A stretch of 64,000 nt of DNA from Hypericum androsaemum. Lineage: Eukaryota; Streptophyta; Magnoliopsida; Malpighiales; Hypericaceae. Position numbers and translations under genes: made by a program. Below, in pieces: positions 48,237-59,640 of this stretch (position 1 is the first letter of the stretch; every line of letters begins with the position of its first letter). Location of the stretch: assembly GCA_963995505.1 (NCBI GenBank), contig OZ023186.1, forward strand, positions 7,803,070 through 7,867,069, read 5' to 3'. The notes under the pieces were generated by a model that did not search any database, was not told the DNA's origin, and was given only the letters and a program-made list of their open reading frames with translations.

Positions 48237-48790
48237 TCACAAAGAGCCGCTCTCATAGGATTGATCAGATACCTTACTTTTGTCTATGCCCTCCCCAGAA
48301 TCACAATGAGCAGCGCGTGACTCATCAACACTTACAGCCGGGGGGCACACCCGCGCTACAGGAGCTATCTGTTGAATTGACTCGAGCACTTGGGGGCTAC
48401 TGGCAACTCTTTTCCCTTTCAACGAAACATAAGTCCATTTGTAACTACTGTCATCATTAACAGGGGTATTAGATGCAGTGGTATTAACACCAGTCGACTT
48501 TACCTTACACTCCATCCGTCTCTCCTTCTTCTCAGCTTTACAATCACGAGAAAGATGGCCAAACATTTTGCAGCGATCACAGCGTTGAGTTTGGGTATTC
48601 CACCCTCACAACAGCGACATCACAAAACCAACAATCCACATGATGGAATTCAGTAGATTTCGGTCCTCAGTGGCAGCATGACGACATAAGCGTTTACCAA
48701 TTCTGCTAGCTACATAACTTAGCACTTCTGGGCTCCAGAACTCAGAAGGGAGATGTAAGAGCTTCAAAAAAATGGGCACCCTGCTAAAAG
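48237..48790 (-). pseudogene. Nuclear retroelement fragment: DUF4283-like/zinc-knuckle protein (LINE-type ORF1)
   Basis: The minus strand reads, from about 48780, FLKLLHLPSEFWSPEVLSY then VASRIGKRLCRHAATEDRN, which resembles the DUF4283-type gag-like protein of plant non-LTR elements. It continues in the same frame through a TGA (48607-48609) into CDRCKMFGHLSRDC (C-x2-C-x4-H-x4-C zinc knuckle) and a polar tail to 48237. The order nucleic-acid-binding domain, zinc knuckle, Ser/Pro-rich tail is typical of LINE ORF1 or orphan zinc-knuckle proteins. No endonuclease or RT follows. It is a nuclear-derived relic. Family-level placement is good; naming an element is not possible from this alone. Confidence 0.72.
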
Positions 48791-50515
48791 CGGACTTCTA
48801 AAATCTCATTCTCGGCTCCCATTGACGCAAGATTCACAACCTGCCCATGATATGCCATGGCCCCGCCTCTAACAGTCCCTGTCAATAGGGCAATTGAAAA
48901 TAAGAGAACCTATTATCCATATAAAAGACTTCAACGGCTTATGATACTGGAGTTCTACTTTTGAGCGTTTTGACGAACCAAACAAGCGAGAAAAGCCTGA
49001 CAATTATATTTGTAAAGTGCGCTCGCCCAGCGCCTGAAAAAATAAAAAAGAAAAGAGAACGAAAGAAGACTGATTCGTATTTTGTCACTATCATTAAGTC
49101 AACAGCACATTTCCCGCAGCTAGCGCAGGAACAGCAACCTAAACCGAAATCGCATCAGCAACCGAATTCGGTATTTGAAGTTCCGGGCACAGTGACTCTT
49201 CCGAAAAGACGAACTTTTCTTTTGAGCTTGACCAAACACACCGGAGCTTCAATCGCAATCGTCATAATCGAGGTTGGCCTATAAGAATCCACTTGTGACG
49301 AAGTTCTGAAGCTCGTACTCGTCTCTCTTTCACCTCGTATTTTGAATAGGCAACACGCGCACAAGCAAATAAATGAACTGGGTCACGATGGGAACGGTCA
49401 ATCAACGTTTTCCGCTTCGAATAGGGATGGTCGTCCCGTTCACCACTTATATCTGGTCTTTTATTTGGTTAAGTCAGTGATTGGAAAGAAAAGCAAGGTC
49501 CGTGAAGTCAATGAAGTCGCGGGGTCAGCAGGTCAATCCGTCGGTCGTTGTGTGGGTAGACTCGATTTCATCCGGTTTTAAGCAATCCGTCTTTCTCATG
49601 TTTCACCATATGGATTCCCTATCTTTCGGTTTTATTCCGCAAGTCACTTCGGTCTCCTTTAGCTCTGGTGGGCGTGGTTCTGTAGTTCTTCTGGCCTTCC
49701 TTCATGTCGTAGCTTAGCTTATCGACGGGCATTATATACATACAGCATTTTCTTTGACTCATGCCTTGGAGAAGAACGTTCTTTGTTTGAGTTTGAAGTC
49801 GTTACCTTGCGGGAGCCCCCTGGGTGGGGTGAGACCCTTCTCTCCTTTATTATTTCCATATGGTATGTTGAATCACTTGTGAAGTCGACTTCACTTGACC
49901 GTGTCTGCTTCAACTTCACTGACGACTCGTGTCGTATAGTGTATGTAGCAAGACTAAGAAGTGGTCGAGTGAATTTATGAACGAGCAACTATTATAAGCA
50001 ATACCTTTCTATTTTTTTATTCTTCCTCCACTCACCTCCACGGGCGAATTCAGTCTACTACAGACGCCATTTTGAGGGGATAACTCAGACTCCAAGACGA
50101 GACCGCAAAAGCACTAATCCAATTATTTGGAATCCAAGATCACCTACTAAGAACAAATCGACTACGTTCGGACGGAGGAAGCGAAGGCGCCTAAAACGAA
50201 ATGTAAATGTTCGCCTCGGGTAAAATAGCAACAGTGGGGAAGAGGGCAAAACAGGAGTGATTTTAGAGTAAAACAGAAAGCAAAGCGAGAGCTAGCCCCG
50301 AACCGGGGAAGAAATATGTAGTTCTATTTTTCTGACCCACGACCAAACGGTCCTATTTATAATATAGTGAAATAACAAAAAGACTCAAATACTTCTCATT
50401 AATAAACTCAGACTTAGACTAATACCCGTCTACACTCCCCTTAAAGCTGGAGCATATATATCAAGCATCCTCAGCTTGGAACATGGGGTCAGCATCGGAG
50501 GTTTTCAAAGTCTTT
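48791..50515. other. Gene-poor spacer
   Basis: No gene recognised. Frames at 48961-49284 plus (107) and 49719-49988 minus (89) have no known motif. A basic stretch translated from about 50040-50228 plus (ending GRRKRRRLKRNV) is unassigned. Confidence 0.45.
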
Positions 50516-50976
50516 TTAGATATCCGCTGGCTGGTTCTGAGACTGCGCGTATGGTGTCACAATCTCCTTACGGGCAGCCTTCCCACGAATAAAATGGCAG
50601 TCCGCCCCAATGTGTATGGTCCGCTCATGAAAGACTGGATTGCTGGCAATATGAGAAGCGGCCCGATTCTCACAATATAACCGCATGGGCTCTTCAACCA
50701 AAACTTTCAATTCCTACAACAACGATTGTTGCCACAATAATTCACAAACAAACAGTATGGGCCATAGCTCTTTACTCTGCCTCAGCAAACGAACGAGCAC
50801 CTACACTTTGCTTTTTACTTTTTCACCTTGACCCCCTCCAAAAAATGTACAATAGCCAATAGTGGATCTCCTACCTAATGGAGAACCAGCCCAATCAGCA
50901 TCTGACAAACTTTCAATACGCAAATGCCCATGGGGCTTATACAACAGTCCTTGTCCGGGAGCTTTCTTCAGATACT
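50516..50976 (-). pseudogene. Ty1/copia RNase H fragment
   Basis: The minus strand encodes the RT/RNase H end of a Ty1/copia polyprotein: QYLKKAPGQGLLYKPHGHL, SLSDADWAGSPLGRRSTIG, YCTFFGGG, then after a frameshift ARSFAEAE followed by TAA where Tyr is expected, RAMAHTVC, and finally MRLYCENRAASHIASNPVF, HERTIHIGADCHFIR and QPADI. The DADWAG and AEAE catalytic landmarks are present, but the frame is broken at least twice. It is a nuclear-derived relic. The copia polyprotein normally ends shortly after the last motif, so the 3' end of the element is probably near 50.5 kb. No LTR boundaries were identified. Confidence 0.9.
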
Positions 50977-53407
50977 GTACGTATAAGAGCTTCCCAGTGA
51001 GGAAGGAGAGGGTTTGCTTTAAGTGGAGGGCGTTAAGGCTTAGCCCGCTTGCGTGGCTTGAAAATATTATAGTTCTGGTTTTCCATTGGCTATTGAACTA
51101 ATTTCCTTCAGTCTCCTCAAGTTAATAGTTATTGTAGTTATAACTGGCGCAAGCACCTTTTTCTCTCTTCTATTCTTCGGTCAAAAAATCTCTCTGCTGG
51201 TCGGCTTTCGTCATTGGTAACAAAACTACTCATTCCATCCAGAGACTGCACTGCCCAAACTCAACTCCTACTGACCGTCCCACTCGTGTTCGCAGCCTAT
51301 CTAACTCTATAAAATGATGCTGTTTCATTCCCTTGGATAAAGTCTCGTTCGTAAATGGACTAATTAGCAGATTCATATGGGGAGTATAAAGCTCTACAAG
51401 ACTCATTTGGGTGAGAAAATTCTCTTTTTCTCATCATAACATCAAAAGGGAATCAGCATACGCATGCTTTGGACTTCCGAACCTGCTGCCTATACGTACT
51501 CAAGGCTCGCTTCGTCCTACGCTCGTCCTCAGGCAACTACAGTTGATCGTTTCACTCATGCTTATGATGGGAGGTCCTTCTTCCACTGATTTCTACTCTT
51601 CTTTTTATCGTTGGTTGACCACTGACGCCGAGTATCAACAGCTTTTAGGCTGAAGGTGCTGGGACGGAAGAAGTGAAGCTTTCGGTTTTCAGTTACTGAA
51701 CGAGCTATCCTTTCGTATGAGGAAAAGGTACCGGTCTCTTCTATTCCCTATACTATCCGAAGCCGCTATTGACATAAGGAACACCCGCGGGGATACGGAA
51801 GCGGCATAGGAAAGAGGCTCCAACGTGCTTTAGATAGCATTCCTGATGTATCTTACCTCCGTCACTCTATCATTCGCCTCGCTCCACTAGCTATTAAGAA
51901 GTTGAAAGAGGCAGACGCCTGCACACTCAAACCTTAACCATATATCCTACCTCTACTAGTGATAAGTCTTACTTTCGGAGCCCAGCTCCAACTACTTCTT
52001 CGTAAGTTACTTCCTTCGGTTTGAATATTTGAATAGGAGTCGTCCTTTTTTTGTTGAAGCAGCCACGACTTTGGTCGTAGTCAATTCAAAGACATAAACC
52101 CAGTCCACTTGCAGCCATGTTGATCAAAATCAAACAGTTTCATGACTTGACCAGTTACTCGCCCTCGTATTAGAAGATCATCTTATCTTACCTTGTGGTC
52201 GACATTCCATTCTCCTTAGTCCACCAGGAAAAGGCGAGACAGAGATTTCATTAACGGAAAGGCACTTCACTGCCTTAAGAGAGGGCTTGAGTGCGGAATT
52301 GCCGTATACAAAGGCATACCCCTCCAACCAAGACATTGTTAAGCGAAACCTCATCTTTGCAAGCGTCAATCGGTTGCTATTCAAGAGAAGGGGTTGCAGC
52401 CATTTTCCCACATGCAACTTAATGCCGAGCGGCTTCAGGGGTAGCTGGATCAGAGCGGGAAGGACATTGGCTTTTGTTTCAAGCCCTTCTCCTTCTTCGC
52501 TAACGTCAGTGAAAAAAAAGTCAGGCAATTAAGCCAATGTAAGGTGAGCGTGCTTTGTCTGTCTGGTCCCCCTTTTGCTTTGAGGAAAGGGCTGGCAAGC
52601 CTTTAATCGATATAACAAATGAGTTCCACGATCTCATTTGGATTAGAATGAAAAAGATGTTAGAAAGATTTCTTCGATTGGCCGAGCCGATTAGTCATTT
52701 AGTCATTTTTTTTTTCACTCTTTTATCCGATGTGCAAAAATCCCTACTTCCACAGCTTGAATGGGTAATATAAAATCTTTCTTTTTTTAGTCTTAGGTCA
52801 ATCAGTTATTGCCTGATTAATCTGTCTTTCAAAGATAAATTCCGAATACAGAACGAAGGTGCGAAGCGCTTTCTTGAAAGAAAAATCCAGAGTGCAGAAA
52901 GTATAAGCTGCCTACATGCGTAGAAGTCATTATGTCGTGAACCTTCGAAAGAAAGTGAAATCTCAGTGTCTTTTGAGTACTGGGCTCCCCATATCAAAAT
53001 AGGAGCTCTTTCGTTTTTAGATCAAAAGCGAAGTTACAGGCCAGCCAATCCAGTCAGATGCGCAGAATAAGGTCCTGTATCTTTTCAAAGATTCGCCCTT
53101 GAAAGCGTCCTTCCTTCTCTAACATTTTTCTTTCTCTATCTTTCTCTTTTTTTGATAGTAGGAGAATCGTCTGTTTCAAGCCAGGATGCTCAGAATCGAG
53201 GGTAAACAAAAGAGTCGTAGAAGGTTCTTTCTCATTTGTCGAGCTTCGAAAGTCTTTATTCTATTCATATATAGATAGAGAAGAAGAAGAGGCGCCAGTT
53301 GAACATCTCTATCTCTCTTTCTCTCTATTAGGTAGCCCAGAATCAGAGCTGACAGGCAGCCCTCTATTTCTTGGTTTTAATAGGACTCTTTACAAGCCTT
53401 GTTTCTA
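50977..53407. other. Gene-poor spacer
   Basis: No gene recognised. The longest frame (52178-52528 minus, 116 residues) is covered on the opposite strand by 52287-52532 and has no known motif. Confidence 0.5.
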
Positions 53408-53495
53408 TCTACTATTAGAATAAAATAATCAAGTTATTAATGACTGGACGAAACCAAGAAATAACACCTCGACGAAATTATAGAAGATCAAATTG
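53408..53495 (+). pseudogene. ndhB: Plastid ndhB exon 2 scrap
   Basis: About 85 nt match the late exon 2 of plastid ndhB: codons for IIKLLMTGRNQEITP, then NYRRS after a small loss. The piece ends in sequence (AGAAGATCAAA) consistent with a deletion between two GATC repeats of the plastid gene. It is separate from the exon 1 piece at 28.4 kb, so ndhB DNA was captured at least twice or split by recombination. Confidence 0.78.
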
Positions 53496-53613
53496 TTGAT
53501 CAAAGAATTCTGATGCGTTTTACAGCTTGGAGATGTACGTTTGGCTTCGATTTCAAAGAAAGAAATGAAGATCACCAAGATCTTTCATGGCGAAGTGCGT
53601 ACCCTGTCGCTGA

Positions 53614-54431
53614 ATGAAAGAAAGGAGACGAGAGGAGTGGTTTAAGATAAGAGGCAGGACGGAAGTCCTGAAAAAGATCCTGCTGCGAATTTCTCTGTGG
53701 CTGGACAGGAGAGAGATCAAAAGCGACAAGGATAGGAAACTGATCCATATACGTGCGAGGCTGCTCTTTCTCCCCCTGAATCACATCCATGGAAAGCCCA
53801 GGCGGAAGAAAACCAGTATGAACCGAATAAGCCGGAGTCGAAGAATACCTGGTTTCGTCAAAGGTAAGATAACGATAGATGAGTTCCTTCCTAGTAGTGA
53901 ATTAAGATATCTTTCTTATTAGGATCTTTTATTTCCTCTCTTCCATTTTCTGTACAATAAAATAAAGTCTTCTTTTTCAGCCTTAGTGGGACGCTCGTTT
54001 GCCGCTCGGACACGAATCGACAGGATTACGTTATGACAGTTGTTGGTTGGGGTCAAGTAGAGCAGCTTTTTCTTTGTGACCTTTCCTGGTCTGGTGTGAC
54101 TATTCCTTATTCTCATCTTCAACAAAAGCTGGAATCAATTATCCGTTATTAGTATATTTTACATTTTTTTTCTTCTTTTTTAGCGATGACATTCTTATTG
54201 AAAGATAGTACAGACTTATCGAAAAAAGGCAATGGTATTCCTCCCGCTTCTGCTCTCGCCTTTCTTTTTATGAATTTATATCTCGATGAGCTAACTGTGC
54301 CTTCGAAGCCCGCTTTCCAAACTTTCGATATGTGCGAAATTTTTTCGAGGGTTTCTTTCCGATCTTTCCGGGTCAATCGAAGGACTTTTGTGTTTACGCT
54401 TTTCATAAACTTTGACGTCAGGCGGGATTGA
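53614..54431 (+). pseudogene. Reverse-transcriptase-like ORF remnant (weak)
   Basis: Three plus-strand segments are open in sequence: 53614-53922, about 53924-54050 (LFPLFHFLYNKIKSSF, then SFAARTRIDRIT) and 54186-54431. The last has KKGNGIPPASALAFLFMNLY followed by LDEL. This recalls the RT motif in which GIPQGSPLSPLLxN is followed by a hydrophobic run and acidic residues, as in group II intron or plasmid-borne RTs. The catalytic YxDD box was not found, and the frames are interrupted by stops (TAG near 54140-54180). I infer a decayed RT-like gene of mitochondrial plasmid or intron type. The similarity is to one motif only, so a chance match is possible. Confidence 0.35.
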
Positions 54432-56227
54432 TAGGGAGGCTTATTTGTATCTTGCCGGGGGGGTCTTTTCTTTTTAAGGAGGGAAGTTTTTTGTAGGTAA
54501 GGACGGCTTTATCCAATGCCCGGGACCAAGCCTTTTCGTCTATCTTTCTCAGCTGGGCGATCCTCTGAACTGGACTCTGTCTTGTAGCCTGTCGCTACCT
54601 TTTGGGTTCTGCTTGATAAACGCTTTGGAACACCCCTTGCATTTTTTTCCATATGCATGAAAGGTCTTTTGATATCCGTAGGTCGGGTCTACAGTGGTTT
54701 GCAGACAAAAGGTCGGATGTAGGTTCTCACTGATCTGGTAAGTGATATGGGTAGCCTAACTGCCAAACGAACTAGCCATTCGTTGTAGTACGCTACGAGC
54801 AGAGCATCGATAGTTCTGCCAGCCAGCGGGTATATATGAATTCGTCTGCGGACGGTCGCAACAAGAAAATGTTGCCAACAGATACAGAGACTGCTTGCCT
54901 TGAATCCCGTCAATCAGCTGTTTGAGAATGAATTGTGAAAGAAGAAGCTGCACATGAAGGCACAGAATCAACTGTTCTCGTACCAGCTGTGGGTCTTGAG
55001 GAAGGCCTAAACCGTGCATACCCCTTTCTCGTATAAAAAAAATTTCATTGTCTTAATGAAAGCAGTCTTTTCCGTCTGCAAAGGAAAGATAGTTGGCTAG
55101 GGAATGGGCAGCCCTGCCTCCTTTTCCGCTTAACGCACCAAAGATTGGAACTGTTAGGATTGTTTCTGCCTCTGATCTTTTCGTTGAAGAAGCCTTCTTA
55201 CTACAGCTATCTGTTAATTAAGGTAAGAAAGTCATCAAGGAGTTACGAACTCGGACATTAACGTATAATAGGAGCTAATCAAGTCCCACATCTGTGTCAA
55301 AGAATATAACCAACAACTCAAAGGAAATCCCTTCTTCGCGCGGATAAGGCCCATCTATTATGTCAGTGCCTTTCCTCGTCCATTAACCCTTTTTGGATTC
55401 TAAACCTTACCTTATTAGGGCAATCAGTTCTGGTACAAAAGCCATTCTTGTAATGCCGGGATCTCATCTTCTCTTATGCGTTATAGGGACAGATCACTGC
55501 TATAAGGATCCTTTAAATTGAAATGTGAGACACGTCATGGCCTTCTTTCAGGAGTTGTAGATAGTATCCCCTTTAGCTGGTAGCTAGCAAAGAAGTTTTC
55601 CCTCTTATATATACGATGATCGGGGAAAACCGAAGGTTTACCTGCTCTGTCCATGAATCCCCTTACGCTGGGTTACGGTACGTCAGCGAATCGTCTCTTG
55701 TGCTACGGTCGTCTATCTGTGTCAAAGAGCGGATTCTCTTGCAGCTTATTCTCGAACAGCAGATACAGGTTATGTCCCTGAGACTATTGATTCAATAGCA
55801 GCGTATTTTGACACCGTATTCTTCTTTCCTCCCTCACATGCACCCTATTCTCCGTTCGTGACTATCTTAACCATTGATTCAATTGGGCAAAGAACAATCT
55901 ATTCGTGCCATTCCTCGTCCATTAAGTCAGTAGCTTTTCCGGGCCTTCAAAGCTGGCCATGCGATCTACTAAAAGGCGAAGAGAACCGTCTTAAGACGGT
56001 TGGGTGAAGAGGACAGAGAGCTCTTATACTTGAATTGATCAAGGTAGATAGTGGCAACCCAGTTACCCTCTATGCCCTTATTGGTTTCAAAAAGTGGAGG
56101 TTTCCTGGGTGCCCTAATCTGGTCGGTCTGCCCCTGGACTCCTCCGGGTTGTAAATGACATAGCGTTCCTGACGTACTGGAGTTATAACATTTGAATTTC
56201 TCTTACATTCCGCGTTCTCTAAGAAAA
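54432..56227. other. Spacer upstream of nad4L
   Basis: No gene recognised. Short phrases recur: TTCCTCGTCCATTAA (near 55372 and 55911), CTGTGTCAAAGA (near 55290 and 55710), and CAGCTTATTCTCGAACAG (near 55742, also near 33897). A perfect 18-bp palindrome lies at 55984-56001. Confidence 0.5.
55984..56001. repeat. Perfect 18-bp palindrome
   Basis: AACCGTCTTAAGACGGTT is its own reverse complement. It lies 227 bp upstream of nad4L and could form a short cruciform or an RNA hairpin in the nad4L leader. Confidence 0.8.
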
Positions 56228-56530
56228 ATGGATCTTATCAAATATTTCACATTTTCTATGATTATCTTTATTTTAGGTATTCAGGGAATCCTCCTTAATA
56301 GACGAAATATTCCTATTATGTCAATGCCAATTGAATCAATGTTATTAGCTGTGAATTTTAACTTTTTGGTATTTTCCGTTTCTTTGGATGATATGATGGG
56401 TCAATCATTTGCTTCATTGGTTTCAACGGTGGCAGCTGCGGAATCCGCTATTGGGTTAGCCATTTTCGTTATTACTTTTCGAGTCCGAGGGACTATTGCT
56501 GTAGAATTTATTAATAGCATTCAAGGTTAA
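56228..56530 (+). CDS. nad4L: NADH dehydrogenase subunit 4L
   Basis: A complete 100-codon gene for the small membrane subunit of respiratory complex I (NuoK homologue), in the inner mitochondrial membrane proton-pumping arm. Three transmembrane helices are evident. The conserved acidic residues Glu36 and Glu72, matching NuoK numbering, are kept. The start is ATG at 56228 ([11 protein letters not shown]), although the frame is open upstream; several plants instead have ACG here. Genomic codons Pro29, Ser32, Ser37, Ser60, Ser63 and Ser66 are Leu in the conserved protein, so C-to-U editing is expected at each. Codon 19 is CAG (Gln), where I recall Trp in other plants; that point is from memory and tentative. 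In many angiosperms atp4 follows closely; it is absent here. This is the one native protein gene of the window. Confidence 0.97.
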   Translation: MDLIKYFTFSMIIFILGIQGILLNRRNIPIMSMPIESMLLAVNFNFLVFSVSLDDMMGQSFASLVSTVAAAESAIGLAIFVITFRVRGTIAVEFINSIQG

Positions 56531-58065
56531 AGATGACTCAACGATAATTACAAAAATACGAAGTTATCTTCTCCTTTCGTTCTCTTCTTTCTTTTTGATT
56601 TTTCAGTGGTTGGCCGGGTCAGGGCCTTTCTCGCTGGGCGAGGGCAGGAGATTATAAAGTCAGTCCTTTCCTAAACCACTTCCCGTTCAGTTGTTGAAAG
56701 ATTGAGATAAGCTTTCTAAATGAGATCTTGTTCCACGAATATGCAGGCGTCAAAGATGTCCCTCACAACCTGGACGATTCCGGAGTGACTCAAATTCCTC
56801 TCGGATTTTGTAACAATACAATGGCTGCGGCGCTGTGAACCACCAGACAGAAAGGCCAAGAATCAAGCAAAATCTCAAAAGGCCTGTCCCTTTAGTATAA
56901 ATCTATATTAGAGCCTCCTCCAAGCCAAAGGATTTGACTCGTGAGAAAAATCTTCATATTTTATGTGTTATTGAGGGGAGATATCCTTTACCTTTCAAAT
57001 TATGATTACTCTAAACTAAAGAAGCGCTGGGCTTTTCGTGATATAAAAACTATCATCCCTTTTTGGAGCACAAACAAGATCTATAAGCAAATGGATGAAT
57101 AGAAAAGTGACCTCTATCTTTAGGTGATCCCAGGAGCGGTGTGGATTCTTCTCCGCTGTATAGCTTCCGTCCTACAGTGGTCTCTTCCCTTTCATTTTCC
57201 CTTCCAGTTGGTTGTACCCTTTATACCTCCCTTAAGAGTGACTGGCATCTGGATGAAGACTAAGAGGTTTATGTACTACTAATTGGCTCCTATACTCTTT
57301 CTATCGACAGGTAGGGTTACCCACGCTAACCCCTCTTTCTCGTTGTAGGCTTAAGGCTGACCTCAACTGGCGCTTCAAAAGGCGAAATTCTCGTCTTTGG
57401 CGACCCACCGCTTCGGATCCTGCTCCGGCCTTTTGGTAGTGAGTCCCGGTCTTAAAAGATGAAGCGCCTTTCGATTCCGAAGTTGTGGAAGCAAAAGGCA
57501 GATCTTCAAGACCAGTTATGGCAGAAAAAGGCAGAAAACGAATAGACCTTTCATCTAATAGAAGGTCTGGGCCTACCTATAAGAAGACAAAAGCATAGGT
57601 GCCGTCAAATCAGCACTTCTCTCAGTAAGGAAAAGAGGTCGTCGATCAAAAGAGTACCGAAAAAGTCCAATACAGAAGAGAGGGGAGAAGAATGCCACTT
57701 GAACTTAGCGGTCTGAAAGAATGAACTATTTACTGACCTAGGCTTCGCACCACTGACCGTTGCTTCTATCCGCGGTGAGAGCCTTGCCTCTTTCTGGTTG
57801 CCCTCCGCAGTCTTGGGGACACTTTTCAAAAATGAGAAAGCTAAGGAGAGAAAGAAAAAAGGATAAACCTTTACAAAGCCTTAAAGGCCTTAGGCTCGGG
57901 CTTACCTTTTGGTAGTCCCTTCGCTATACTTAAACTACTAAGTGAAAGTCTAATGCATAGAAGAGTGAAGAGGAAGAAATGAAGAAACTGCCTCAATAGA
58001 TTCAATAAAAAAAAAACGTCTCTCTACAAGCAAGTCAAAATAGAAAAAGTCAGATTGATTGGGCT
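56531..58065. other. Spacer downstream of nad4L
   Basis: No gene recognised. atp4, the usual neighbour, was not found. No frame exceeds 75 codons with recognisable content. Confidence 0.5.
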
Positions 58066-58137
58066 ACAGGATAATCAGGCTCGAACTGATGACTTCCACC
58101 ACGTCAAGGTGACACTCTACCGCTGAGTTATATCCCT
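58066..58137 (-). tRNA. trnV-GAC: Plastid-derived tRNA-Val(GAC), acceptor damaged
   Basis: The reverse complement matches plastid trnV-GAC: AGGGATA acceptor, D-arm ACTCAGCGGTAGAGT, anticodon arm with GAC, variable loop, and T-arm with AGTTCGAGCCT. The 3' acceptor reads TATCCTG instead of TATCCCT, giving one G-T pair and an unpaired terminal position, and the discriminator is T rather than A. It is likely a non-functional copy, or would need repair or editing. It belongs to the plastid inverted-repeat block that continues to about 59.56 kb. Confidence 0.85.
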
Positions 58138-59560
58138 TCCCCCATCGAGAAATAGAACGGACTAATCCTAATGCAAAGGGTCGAGAAAGTCAAGGCCACT
58201 ATTCTTGAACAACTTGGAGTCGGGCCTTCTTTTCGCACTATTACGGATACAAAAAGAATGGGAAAAATTGGATACCATTTTCAACCACTCCTATCGGAAA
58301 TAGGATTGACTACGGATTCGAGCCATAGCACATGGTTTCATAAAAGCGTATGATTTTCCCGATCTAAATAAAGCAGGTTTTACATTTTTACATGAAGAAG
58401 ATTTGGCTCAGCATGTTCTATTCAATACGGGTAGGAGAAGACCCCGACTCGGTATTCTTAATAAAATAGAGAAAGAAGAAGCAAGTCAAGATGATACGGA
58501 TCAACCCCTTCTTCTTGCACCAAAGATCTTACCATTTCCGAAAGAACTGAACTGGAGTTCCATCTCGTTTCCATTTCCATTCAAGAGTTCTTATGTCTTT
58601 TCGCGCCCACCCCTAAAAATGGACAAATTCCTTTTCTTAGGGAACACATACAAGATTCGTCACTACAAAACAAAGAGGATAATGAGAATCCCAACATTAA
58701 CTATTTCATTTCTTAACTACTTCATTGATGAATTTCATAGTAATAGAAATCAAATACATGTATATCCTAGCGAGACATAATTTGTAACTTGCCATCCTCT
58801 TGCTTAGTAGGCAAAGATTGACTTCTGTGGAAAGGATGACTCATTCGGATCGGTCCAACTACATTGCATTGCCAGAATCCATGTTGTATAATTGAAAGAA
58901 GTTGACCTCCTTGCTTCTCTCATGGTACAATCCTCTTCTCGCTGAGCCCCTTTCTCCTCGATCCACAGAGTCAAAATGTAGGACTGGTCCCAACAGTTCA
59001 TCACGGAAGAAAGGACTCAGTGAACCGGGATCACTAACTAATACTAATCTAATACTAATAGACTAATACTAATCTAATACTAATAGAATAGAAAAGTCTA
59101 ATACTAATAGAATAGAAAAGAACGGTCTTGTCTGTATACTTTTGCCGATTCCGCAGCTACCGCGTGCTTTACGCAATAGATCGGATCATATAGATATCCC
59201 TTCACACAACATAGGTCATCGAAAGGATCTCGGAGACCGACCAAAGCACGAAAGCCAGGATCTTTCAGAAAAAAAAAAAGGGATTCCTATTCGAAGAGTG
59301 CATAACCGCATGGATAAGCTCACACTAACCCGTCAAATTGGGACCCAATTCGGGATTTTGCTTGGGAGGTGCCGGCAAGGAATTGAAATGTAATAATATC
59401 GATTCATACAGATCAGATATAGAAAAAAAGGTTCTCTATTGATTCAAACGCTCAACCTATGGGATAGGGATAGCGAAAGAGGAAAAACCGAAGATTTCAC
59501 ATAGTACTTTTGATCAAAAAAAAAAAGCAATCTGATTTATTTCAGACCCTTCGCTCAATA
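58138..59560. other. Plastid inverted-repeat DNA: trnV-GAC to rps12 spacer
   Basis: This block matches the well-conserved plastid inverted-repeat spacer between trnV-GAC and rps12, with the order and wording I know from plastid genomes (for example the AATAGAACGGACTAATCCTA stretch, CTTCTCTCATGGTACAATCC and CATAACCGCATGGATAAGC). Frames such as 58403-58780 and 59142-59393 are the hypothetical ORFs often annotated there, carrying small indels, and do not encode a known protein. No rps12 exon is reached. It is a single plastid insertion including the damaged trnV, and ends near the change of sequence character at about 59560. Confidence 0.85.
59037..59120. repeat. Tandem expansion of CTAATACTAAT units inside plastid-derived DNA
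   Basis: Two adjacent copies of a 25-bp unit (TAATACTAATCTAATACTAA...) are followed by two copies of a 24-bp unit (TCTAATACTAATAGAATAG...). As I remember it, ordinary plastid copies have about one of each, so the array may have expanded in the donor plastome or after transfer. Confidence 0.8.
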
Positions 59561-59640
59561 ACCTCAATACCATTGCTATGCATAATGGAAAGCAAGATTT
59601 ACCTATTTAAATAACAGATGATATGGTGGGACACAAATTG

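Noticed and set aside
52178..52528. 116-residue ORF, minus strand
   Set aside because: Shadowed by an open frame on the other strand and without motifs.
56531..57000. atp4 expected downstream of nad4L
   Set aside because: No frame resembling ATP4 is present in this window.
58403..58780. 125-residue ORF that could be taken for a new gene
   Set aside because: It lies in the conserved plastid trnV-rps12 spacer and matches non-coding plastid sequence there.
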